DNA of 64,000 nucleotides. It comes from Kuafuiihalomonas sp964473255. GTDB lineage: Bacteria; Myxococcota; Kuafuiibacteriia; Kuafuiibacteriales; Kuafuiibacteriaceae. Where the stretch lies: assembly GCA_964473255.1 (NCBI GenBank), contig CAYYOT010000011.1:36335-100334 (forward strand), given 5' to 3'. This document shows, one piece after another, positions 46,987 through 53,581 of this stretch. A model generated the notes under the pieces. It ran no database searches. It was not told the DNA's origin and saw nothing but the letters and a program-made list of their open reading frames with translations. The position numbers and the translations under genes were made by a program. The stretch's first letter is position 1. The number at the start of each line of letters is the position of its first letter.

Positions 46987-47960
46987 ATGAATATTGAGAA
47001 ATTGCCGGTCGCCGTGGTCCGAGGGGGCACGAGTCGTGAACGCGAAGTCTCCATGTGGTCGGGGGCCGAAGTGCTCGCGGTGTTGGGCGATGACGGGCTC
47101 GACGTCGTCCTTTCGGCCGATGGAAGCTGGCTCGTGGGCGGGAATCCGCCCACCGACGCACACTCCGCCCTTCATCACTTAAGGTCGAACGTCCGGTTGG
47201 TCTTCATCGCGCTCCACGGAGTCTTCGGCGAAGACGGAACGCTGCAGGCACTGCTCGAGGCCCATGGCTTGCGGTACACCGGCTCGGGTCAGGCGGCGAG
47301 TGCGCTTGCCATGGATAAGGTTCGCACGAAGCTGGTCTACATCGGCGAGGGCCTGCCGACCCCACCCGCGGTCTACCGTCTCCGCGGCGACGACACGCTC
47401 GAGGTTGCCGAACGAGCGGTGAAGAAGGTTCTCGGACCGTGGGTCGTCAACCAGCTTGCGAAGGCTCGAGCTTCGGCGTGACCATGTGCAGTACGCCTGA
47501 TCAGCTTCTCCGCGCCCTCGAAGCTCTGGACGGCGACGTCGTCGTGGAGGCCCGAATTCGGGGGCGGGAGCTGGCGTGTGGCGTCCTGGAGACGGCCAGC
47601 GGAAGGGCCGAGGCATTGCCCATAACCGAGCTCATCCCCGGCGAAGGGCACGACTTCTTCGATTTCGATGCCAAGTATACGCCGGGGCGTACCCGAGAGG
47701 TTACGCCGGCCGAGGTCGATGACGCCGTGCGCGACCGCGTCCAGGCCGCCGCGGTGAGGGCCCACCGCGTTCTCGGCTGTCGGCATCTGAGTCGTACGGA
47801 CTTCATGGTCAGCGACGGGGACGTCTTTCTCCTCGAGACGAACACCGTCCCGGGCATGACGTCCACGTCGCTGGTGCCTCAAGCCGCGGCCGCCCACGGG
47901 CTGCCGTTTTCGGGGCTCGTTCATAGGCTCATCGAGTTGGCGGAGACATCCCCGACCTAG
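46987..47960 (+). pseudogene. ddl: D-alanine-D-alanine ligase interrupted by a frameshift
   Basis: Two overlapping frames encode successive parts of one ATP-grasp ligase, which joins two D-Ala for peptidoglycan. Part one (from the ATG at 46987 to a stop at 47481) has RGGTSREREVSMWSG, ALHGVFGEDGTLQALLE and GLRYTGSG, then loses homology after GPWVV. Part two picks up at PACEGSSFGVTMC and continues through KYTPGRTREVTPAEV, GCRHLSRTDFMV and LETNTVPGMTSTSL to 47960. One missing base near 47449-47452 would restore about 324 residues. All catalytic segments are otherwise intact, so the lesion is recent or a sequencing error. Confidence 0.85.
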
Positions 47961-48388
47961 TTCCCTTTCGGAGTGTACACGGTCGCGTCCTGGATCAGTT
48001 TCCAGCGACCGCCGTTTTGCACCAGGGTCATGACGCCTTCGAAGGTTGCGTCGGTTCCCTCCATCCGAACGTGGACGTTGGCCATGCCGCCTGACTGCTG
48101 CACGGACATGATCTCAAGCTTGCGCCGACTTCCCCCTAGCTTCTTGGCTTCGAGCATCTCTCGATACTTCGTCCGGTCGAGCACGGTAACGTCGTCGCTG
48201 CCGGCGACCCGAAACACGACTCGAAATCCGGAGTGCACGACTCGGTCGAGCGCCTGGACGTCTTGGGTGTCTCCCGCCCGAGCAAAGCCACGGATCGCCT
48301 CGGCGATCGGGGCATCACTGGCGCCGGAGACCGCGGGTAGGCCCGCGACTGCAACCAACATCGCCATCACTGTGACTGTTCTATTCAT
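47957..48388 (-). CDS. Exported NTF2-like protein
   Basis: A 143-residue protein with a signal peptide (MAMLVAVAGLPAVSGA) and a single SnoaL/NTF2-like cone domain (AIRGFARAGDTQDVQALDRVVHSGFRVVF; MTLVQNGGRWKLIQDATVYT). Such domains bind small ligands or act as protein modules. An AAGGAG lies 6 bases before the ATG, and a 14-bp palindrome is just upstream of that site. Its stop overlaps the ddl stop in CTAG. The operator suggests control by the neighbouring MarR protein. Confidence 0.75.
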   Translation of the reverse strand: MNRTVTVMAMLVAVAGLPAVSGASDAPIAEAIRGFARAGDTQDVQALDRVVHSGFRVVFRVAGSDDVTVLDRTKYREMLEAKKLGGSRRKLEIMSVQQSGGMANVHVRMEGTDATFEGVMTLVQNGGRWKLIQDATVYTPKGN

Positions 48389-48401
48389 TCGGAACTCCTT
48401 A

Positions 48402-48415
48402 GTTGCCTAGGCAAC
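48402..48415. promoter_or_regulatory. MarR-type operator, copy 1 (before the NTF2-like gene)
   Basis: Perfect 14-bp palindrome GTTGCCTAGGCAAC. It lies 13 bases before the ATG of the NTF2-like gene, between the terminator of marR and the gene's ribosome site. Together with the 3 bases TTA on one side it matches copy 2 over 17 bases in the opposite orientation. Confidence 0.75.
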
Positions 48416-48424
48416 CATTGCTGC

Positions 48425-48448
48425 AAAAAGAAACCCGCCCGAGGCGGG
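48425..48448 (-). terminator. Rho-independent terminator after the MarR gene
   Basis: Minus-strand hairpin CCCGCC, loop TCG, GGCGGG, followed by TTTCTTTTT. It ends the MarR message 15 bp after its stop and isolates the NTF2-like gene, which therefore needs its own promoter. It is the only clear intrinsic terminator found in the window. Confidence 0.8.
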
Positions 48449-48462
48449 CCCGGCGACGCAGC

Positions 48463-48900
48463 TCAGTCGGCCGGCACGAGATTCTGCTCCATCCGTGCGA
48501 GGACGCGCTCGGTGGTTCGGAGATCGCGATCCGAGATTCCTCGGGTGAGCTCGGCTCGGATCCGAGGCACCTCATCCGCGATCCGATCGTGGACCTCTCG
48601 CCCGAGGCGGGTGAGACAGACGAGCTGCTTTCGGCCGTCGGACGGGTCGGCCGCTCGTCGCACGAGCCTTCGGCGTTCAAGACTCGCGACGATTCGAGTG
48701 ATGTTCGGACGGTCGGCCATGGCGTCGTCGGTCAGGTCGATGAGGTTGGCCGAACCAAGGTGCGTGAGTCGGTTGAGCACGAACCACTGCTCGGGAGTGA
48801 GCTCCGAGGCCAAGCGGCCCGTCAGCTCGGCCAGGTGGCGTCGAAGAAGTCGAGCCATCCGGTGGACCTTGAAGGCCAGGGCTTCCTCGACGCGGATCAT
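48463..48900 (-). CDS. MarR-family transcriptional regulator
   Basis: A 145-residue winged-helix protein. The DNA-binding region has LTPEQWFVLNRLTHLGSANLIDLTDDAMADRPNITRIV and the wing RRAADPSDGRKQLVCLTRLGRE. Helices at both ends form the dimer. It carries no Cys, so it is unlikely to sense oxidation by thiol chemistry; a ligand is not predictable. A 14-bp palindrome touches its start codon, and the same palindrome is upstream of the next gene in the same direction, so it likely represses itself and that gene. No ribosome site precedes the ATG. Confidence 0.9.
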   Translation of the reverse strand: MIRVEEALAFKVHRMARLLRRHLAELTGRLASELTPEQWFVLNRLTHLGSANLIDLTDDAMADRPNITRIVASLERRRLVRRAADPSDGRKQLVCLTRLGREVHDRIADEVPRIRAELTRGISDRDLRTTERVLARMEQNLVPAD

Positions 48901-48901
48901 T

Positions 48902-48915
48902 GTTGCCTAGGCAAC
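48902..48915. promoter_or_regulatory. MarR-type operator, copy 2 (at the MarR start)
   Basis: The same 14-bp perfect palindrome, with one base between it and the MarR ATG. It lies in the 111-bp gap between marR and the divergent msrA, so it could also influence msrA. The position replaces a normal ribosome site, which suggests a leaderless message or autoregulation at initiation. Confidence 0.75.
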
Positions 48916-49011
48916 TAAACGAGAAGAGCGGCGGAGTCAAGACGGCTCGTCGCCAGCGCGTTTGTTCGAAAAGTGATGTAACGACCCGAGGGGGCTGGGC
49001 ATAGACGAGGC

Positions 49012-49671
49012 ATGCGGATCTCACTCGCTCTCCCCTCCGTCGTCTCGTTGGTCGCTTGGGGCTGCACGCTCCAGGCAGCGCCCGATAAGGTTATTCCCGC
49101 TCCGGTCGAGGATCTGAAGGCTTCCGGCGCTACGGAAGCCAAGGCCGTGTTCGCCGCCGGCTGTTTTTGGTGCGTCGAAGCCGTCTTCGAGGAACTGACC
49201 GGCGTGAAAGACGTCGTATCGGGCTATGCGGGCGGGACGAAGGAGGACGCCGACTACGGCAAGGTCTCCTCCGGCCGGACCAAGCATGCCGAGGTGGTCG
49301 AAGTGACCTACGACCCGCGCGTCGTGAGCTACGGACTCCTTCTCCACGTGCTGTTCGCGACCCACGATCCCACGACCAAAGATCGCCAAGGGCCAGACCG
49401 CGGGTCACAGTATCGGTCGGCCATCTTCTTTGCTTCGCCGGAAGAGAAGAAGGTGGCGGCGGCCTACATCCGTCAGCTCGATGCGGCCAAGGTCTTCGCG
49501 CGTCCGGTCGTGACCACCCTCGAGCCGCTCGACGGCTTTTATCCCGCCGAGTCCTACCACCAAGACTTCGTGCGCCGTCACCCGACGCACGGCTATGTGC
49601 GGGCCTGGGCCTTGCCCAAGCTCGACAAGCTCAAAAAGAGGTTCCCCGACCGTCTCAAAAGCTCGAGCTGA
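49012..49671 (+). CDS. msrA: Peptide methionine (S)-S-oxide reductase, exported
   Basis: A 219-residue enzyme that repairs oxidised methionine. The catalytic GCFWC motif gives C51 (nucleophile) and C54, with VVSGYAGGTKEDADY, FFATHDPTTKDRQGPDRGSQYRSAIF-type segments (FATHDPTTKDRQG) and a final YHQDFVRRHP. An N-terminal signal with Cys18 (SLVAWGC) suggests export, perhaps as a lipoprotein, so it would act on envelope proteins. It diverges from marR. No msrB is adjacent, but the fold is complete. Confidence 0.92.
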   Translation: MRISLALPSVVSLVAWGCTLQAAPDKVIPAPVEDLKASGATEAKAVFAAGCFWCVEAVFEELTGVKDVVSGYAGGTKEDADYGKVSSGRTKHAEVVEVTYDPRVVSYGLLLHVLFATHDPTTKDRQGPDRGSQYRSAIFFASPEEKKVAAAYIRQLDAAKVFARPVVTTLEPLDGFYPAESYHQDFVRRHPTHGYVRAWALPKLDKLKKRFPDRLKSSS

Positions 49672-49746
49672 GGCCCGACGGGTTTGCTGGCCGGTCCCGG
49701 TGGGCCTACTCTCGGCCACCTGCGGCCGCTCTCGCAAACGGCCGGG

Positions 49747-50145
49747 TCACTGCGACCGACCGAGCTGCGATGCGACCCAACGGCTCAGCTCCTGGATGGA
49801 AAACGGCTTGGAGAAGACCGCATCGGCACCCAGGTCCGTCAACGCGTTTTGCGTGCTCTTCAGGTTGGCGACGCCCGATATGACCGCAACCGGTACATCC
49901 AGTCCATTCTCGCGCACGTGACGAAGAACCGCCTCGCCGGAGCGCTTGGGGAGCATCCAGTCCAAGAGGACGACGCGTACGTCGGTGGCCTTCAGCACGC
50001 GGATCCCTTCATCGGCTTCGCGAACGGAAAGTACGACGTGTCCCTGGCTGGTCAGCAGACGGCGCAGCAGTAGCGCCGTGTCGGGATCGTCTTCCACGAC
50101 CAGGATGGTCCGGCTGGACCTTCGATCCGAATCGTCCGCGACCAC
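49747..50145 (-). CDS. Stand-alone CheY-like response regulator
   Basis: A 132-residue receiver domain with no output domain. The acidic pair is EDDPD, the phosphoacceptor Asp is in VVLLDWMLPKRSG, T/S is in AVISG and the conserved Lys in FSKPF. The N-terminal MVADDSDRRSSR is disordered. It would act in chemotaxis, motility or a phosphorelay. No histidine kinase is adjacent. 75 bp separate its stop from that of msrA. Confidence 0.9.
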   Translation of the reverse strand: MVADDSDRRSSRTILVVEDDPDTALLLRRLLTSQGHVVLSVREADEGIRVLKATDVRVVLLDWMLPKRSGEAVLRHVRENGLDVPVAVISGVANLKSTQNALTDLGADAVFSKPFSIQELSRWVASQLGRSQ

Positions 50146-50266
50146 CCGAGGAGGTTAGCAGGAACGCGGGGGTCGGGCGGTCACAAAGCGGACTCCTCCC
50201 TTCAGCCGCTCGATGCTGCTGTTTCGCTTGACCCGAGGCGAGCAGAATTGTGGGGCCATAGGGTCG

Positions 50267-51235
50267 ATGAGCGATCCATCGTTGAGCCCGGCCGAGCGGA
50301 CCGCGGAAGCGCCGCGTTCCCTGCGCGGGCCCGACTGGGCCCAAGCCAACCCCCGCCACATCCAGCGAGCGCTCGACTACGCTCGCTCCCTGCCTGGGGG
50401 AGGCTGGTACGTGGTTGCCGCGTCGCGGGCGATCGGCAAGCGGCCGCGGCCCGTGGTGATCGCCGGTCGTGAGCTCGTCGTTTGGCGATGTGCGAACGGC
50501 GTCGTCGCAGCACCGGAAGCGTGTCCCCACATGGGGGCTAGTCTCGCCGGGGCGCGCGTGGCCGGCGAGATCATCACCTGTCCATGGCATGGGCTGCAGC
50601 TGGGCCCCAAGGGGCACGGCGCGTGGCGGCCGTTCCCCACGCACGACGATGGTGTGCTGGTCTGGGTCCAGTTGCCTGGAGAAGAGCCGACCGCCCGGCC
50701 GCATCTTCCTCCCCGGCCCGCGGCATTCGTCGATGCGGTGATGGTCATGTCGGCGAAGTGTGAGCCCGACGACATCATTGCCAATCGGCTCGACCCTTGG
50801 CACGGCGCTCACTTTCACCCGTACTCGTTTTCCGATCTCGAAGTGCTCGAAGCCACCGACGAAAAGCTCACGCTGGACGTTACCAAACGGATCATCGGGC
50901 CCATCGGTGTGCCCGTGCGAGCCACCTTCCATTGCTCGGACCCCCGCACGATCGTCATGACCATCGTCGATGGTCAGGGAGCGGGCTCGGTCGTCGAGAC
51001 GCATGCAACGCCCACGCTTCCTGGGGAAGTCCTCGTCATCGAGGCCACCATGGCATCTTCCGACCGGCCCGGATTCGCTTTGGCGCGGGCACTTTCCCCG
51101 GTGGTTCGGCCCCTTCTCGTATGGGCGGCCCGCCGCCTCTGGGTCGACGACGTTGCCTATGCCGAGCGATTGCGGTGGCTGAGAGAGCAGGGACGACCCG
51201 TCTTCAGTCCGGCCGCCGAGGAGACCTCCCGATGA
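50267..51235 (+). CDS. Rieske non-heme iron oxygenase component
   Basis: A 322-residue protein with a 2Fe-2S Rieske site C86-x-H88 and C105-x2-H108 (CPHMG, CPWHG) and a mononuclear iron motif N173-x2-D176-x2-H179-x4-H184 (NRLDPWHGAHFH). This D-x2-H-x4-H arrangement is that of pheophorbide a oxygenase and chlorophyllide/choline-type oxygenases. The start is the ATG at 50267; one at 50213 is also possible. The stop overlaps the methyltransferase start as ATGA. The substrate is not known; a reductase is not adjacent. Confidence 0.82.
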   Translation: MSDPSLSPAERTAEAPRSLRGPDWAQANPRHIQRALDYARSLPGGGWYVVAASRAIGKRPRPVVIAGRELVVWRCANGVVAAPEACPHMGASLAGARVAGEIITCPWHGLQLGPKGHGAWRPFPTHDDGVLVWVQLPGEEPTARPHLPPRPAAFVDAVMVMSAKCEPDDIIANRLDPWHGAHFHPYSFSDLEVLEATDEKLTLDVTKRIIGPIGVPVRATFHCSDPRTIVMTIVDGQGAGSVVETHATPTLPGEVLVIEATMASSDRPGFALARALSPVVRPLLVWAARRLWVDDVAYAERLRWLREQGRPVFSPAAEETSR

Positions 51236-51945
51236 CCACCCCCATCGTTCAGGAAAAGCACGGTGTTCCCCAACAGTTCGACGTCGTCGCCGCGAACTAC
51301 GACCGGTTGGTGGGAATGAATCCAGGATACGCCTCCCATCTCGAGAAGAGCGCCGAACGACTCGCGCCAACGCCGTCTCGCCGACTGCTCGACCTATGCT
51401 GTGGAACCGGCCTCTCGACCCAGGCGCTCCTTCGAGCTCACCCGGCGGCCGAAATCGTGGGACTCGACGGGTCAGCGGGGATGCTGGACGTAGCTCGCCA
51501 CAAAGAGGAGTTGTCCAGCGTCCGCTTCGTGAAGGGTAACGCGATGGATCCTCGAGCCGCCGGCGTCGAGGGTCACTTCGATGGAGTCTTCATGGCCTAC
51601 GGGATCCGCAATCTGCCCGATCCCGACCTCGCGCTGAGCCGAATTCGCGAACTTCTACGGCCGGGCGGTGCGGTCTGCTTCCACGAGTATTCGGTCGCTG
51701 ATTCCGCGTGGGCGCGGGCCGTGTGGAACCTCGTTTGTTTGGGCGTGATCATTCCGCTGGGACTGGTCACCAATCCTCGCTCGGGCGTGTATCGATATCT
51801 GCGACGCAGCGTCCTCTCCTTCGACGGTGTCCGAGCTTTCGAAGACCGATTGCGCCGAGCAGGCTTTGCCGACGTGCAAACTCTTCCCATGGGGGGGTGG
51901 CAGCGCGGTATCGTTCACTCCTTCGTGGCTCGACGTCCCGATTGA
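51232..51945 (+). CDS. Class I SAM-dependent methyltransferase (type 11/UbiE-like)
   Basis: A 237-residue enzyme with SAM motif LLDLCCGTGLSTQAL, LDGSAGMLDVAR (acidic loop), and MAYGIRNLPDPDLALSRIRELLRPGG. This is the UbiE/type 11 pattern. It is coupled to the Rieske oxygenase (ATGA overlap, GAGGAG site upstream). Hydroxylation followed by O-methylation of a small molecule, such as a quinone, carotenoid or polyketide, is the natural guess. It lies 1 bp from the convergent SIMPL gene. Confidence 0.85.
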   Translation: MTTPIVQEKHGVPQQFDVVAANYDRLVGMNPGYASHLEKSAERLAPTPSRRLLDLCCGTGLSTQALLRAHPAAEIVGLDGSAGMLDVARHKEELSSVRFVKGNAMDPRAAGVEGHFDGVFMAYGIRNLPDPDLALSRIRELLRPGGAVCFHEYSVADSAWARAVWNLVCLGVIIPLGLVTNPRSGVYRYLRRSVLSFDGVRAFEDRLRRAGFADVQTLPMGGWQRGIVHSFVARRPD

Positions 51946-51946
51946 T

Positions 51947-52699
51947 CTACTCGATCGACCAGCGGGTGTGCACGGTCACCCGGATCTCGATGCGTCCCGG
52001 AACAACGGGCGTCTCCGCGGCCTCGGCCGCCATCATGGCTCGACCGGCCATCGGCGGTCGCGGGCCCGGCGGCCCCCCCGATTCGATGATGTGCAGGACA
52101 CCACCGAGTCGAACCCCGGCCGCCTCGGCCAGCTGCTGAGCTCGCTGCTGGGCCTGAGAGACGGCCTGCATTCGAGCTCGAGCCTCCGCCTCGTCTCGAT
52201 CCGACCGAGCGAAGGTCACGCCCATGAGCCGGGCATCGTCGCCGCCCGCTCGAAGCGTCGCATCAATGAGCGCGGAGAGCCTTTCCAGGTCTTTGATGCG
52301 GACTTCCAGGGTGTGGCTCGCGGTGTAGCCGCGAAGCTGCCGTCGACGGTCGCGGTAGTCGTACTCGGGCTGAATGCGAAGGCCCGTGGTCTGCCGGTCG
52401 GCCTCCGCCACCCCGGCGCGGTCCAGCTCGGCCACCATCGCGGTCATCGACTTCGCCGCTCGGTCGCGGGCGATTTCCACGCTCTTGACTCCGGCGACCT
52501 CGACGCCGACCGCTACGAGCGCCAGGTCGGGTTCCACGCGAACCATCGCTGAGCCCGAGACTTCGATACTGCGAACGTCTTCCCGGGCTGCGGCCGGCGG
52601 AGTGGCGGCGCAGCTCGTGCAGGTGGCGATCAACGCTGCGGCCAGGTGGGAGCGAGGGCATGACCTTCGGGATCGAAGTGCAGATGCGGCGCTCGTCAT
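51947..52699 (-). CDS. SIMPL domain (DUF541) periplasmic protein
   Basis: A 250-residue exported protein with the SIMPL pattern: an N-terminal signal peptide with Cys near the end (TCTSC), SIEVSGSAMVRVEPDLALVAVGVEV at the start of the domain, a helix with KSMTAMVAELDRAGV, and LRIQPEYDYRDRRRQLRGY. The family (E. coli YggE/BP26) is tied to oxidative stress and envelope assembly but the activity is unknown. The ATG at 52699 has AAGGA 8 bases upstream. A long His/Met/Pro-poor tail ends in RWSIE. Confidence 0.85.
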   Translation of the reverse strand: MTSAASALRSRRSCPRSHLAAALIATCTSCAATPPAAAREDVRSIEVSGSAMVRVEPDLALVAVGVEVAGVKSVEIARDRAAKSMTAMVAELDRAGVAEADRQTTGLRIQPEYDYRDRRRQLRGYTASHTLEVRIKDLERLSALIDATLRAGGDDARLMGVTFARSDRDEAEARARMQAVSQAQQRAQQLAEAAGVRLGGVLHIIESGGPPGPRPPMAGRAMMAAEAAETPVVPGRIEIRVTVHTRWSIE

Positions 52700-52763
52700 C
52701 GTCTGGATCCTTGCACGGCGGGGGCTCGTGATCACCTGGGGAGGGCGGAGAACCCCCCTCACC

Positions 52764-53486
52764 TCAGGGGAGCGACCGCACGGCTTGGAAGGCCTCCGTC
52801 TGACTCTTCTGAAGTCGACCGTCGGCGTCGCGATGCAGGATGAAGACGGCCAAGGCCTCCCTTTCGGCGAGCTTCAGCGCCTCATCGGGGGCCATCGCGT
52901 CCAGGGTTGCTGCCCATGCTTTCGCTCGCCCGCATCGCTCGTCGACCACCGAAACCCGCCCGTGACGTGCGAAACCGGACCTGCGCAGAGCCACCCGAGC
53001 CCAGACGCGCCCTCGTAACCGGTCCGCTACATCCCACGTCCACTCCGCGTCGCGCGGATCCGTGCCGCGTGCCCACAGGTTCTCTTCAACTTGGATCCGG
53101 AAATTCTCGTGCCCTGCAGCTTCGAGCCGCGATGCAACTCGATCCACTGCGTATGCGGTCACGACCGCGGTGGACTCGAGGCGAGTCCCGGGGGGCAGGT
53201 GAGTCGCATCCTCTTCGAAAGCCGGAACCGATGTAGCGACGAAGGTGGCCGTGAGCTCGGACTCGATGTCTCGCTGCAGACGCACTTCGCCTTCCTCGTC
53301 CAGCTTGGTCTTCAGTCGCACGTCGTACGAGTGCTCTCCGACTCGACCGAACAGGTGAGAGGCTCTCGGGGGAGGCGTCGCCGGACCGACGATCAATCGG
53401 TATCCAGTTATGGTGACGATACCGCCGATGAACGCGGCGATCAGAATCCGATTGATCCGGGGACCTTCGGGAGGAGGGCGGGTCAT
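52764..53486 (-). CDS. Membrane-anchored hypothetical protein
   Basis: A 240-residue protein with one N-terminal membrane helix (ILIAAFIGGIVTITGYRLIVG) after a Pro-rich tail. The outer part is a charged alpha/beta domain (SYDVRLKTKLDEEGEVRLQRDIESEL; ATHLPPGTRLESTAVVTAYAVDRVASRL). The ATG at 53486 is chosen; the open frame reaches 53534. No family is recognised. It lies between the DUF748 protein and the SIMPL protein on the same strand and may share their envelope role. Confidence 0.55.
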   Translation of the reverse strand: MTRPPPEGPRINRILIAAFIGGIVTITGYRLIVGPATPPPRASHLFGRVGEHSYDVRLKTKLDEEGEVRLQRDIESELTATFVATSVPAFEEDATHLPPGTRLESTAVVTAYAVDRVASRLEAAGHENFRIQVEENLWARGTDPRDAEWTWDVADRLRGRVWARVALRRSGFARHGRVSVVDERCGRAKAWAATLDAMAPDEALKLAEREALAVFILHRDADGRLQKSQTEAFQAVRSLP

Positions 53487-53581
53487 TGGGTAAGCATACC
53501 TTTCACATTCGTGCTGCGTAGGCCTTCGGGCCACGAACCGCGACCAGGCTTCGGCGCGGAACGGCCCGATGGTCGTCCGAG

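Noticed and set aside
45669..46997. An open frame of 442 codons on the plus strand across the fasciclin gene
   Set aside because: The minus strand has two FAS1 domains and a strong ribosome site; the plus-strand product is Arg/Asp-rich with no family.
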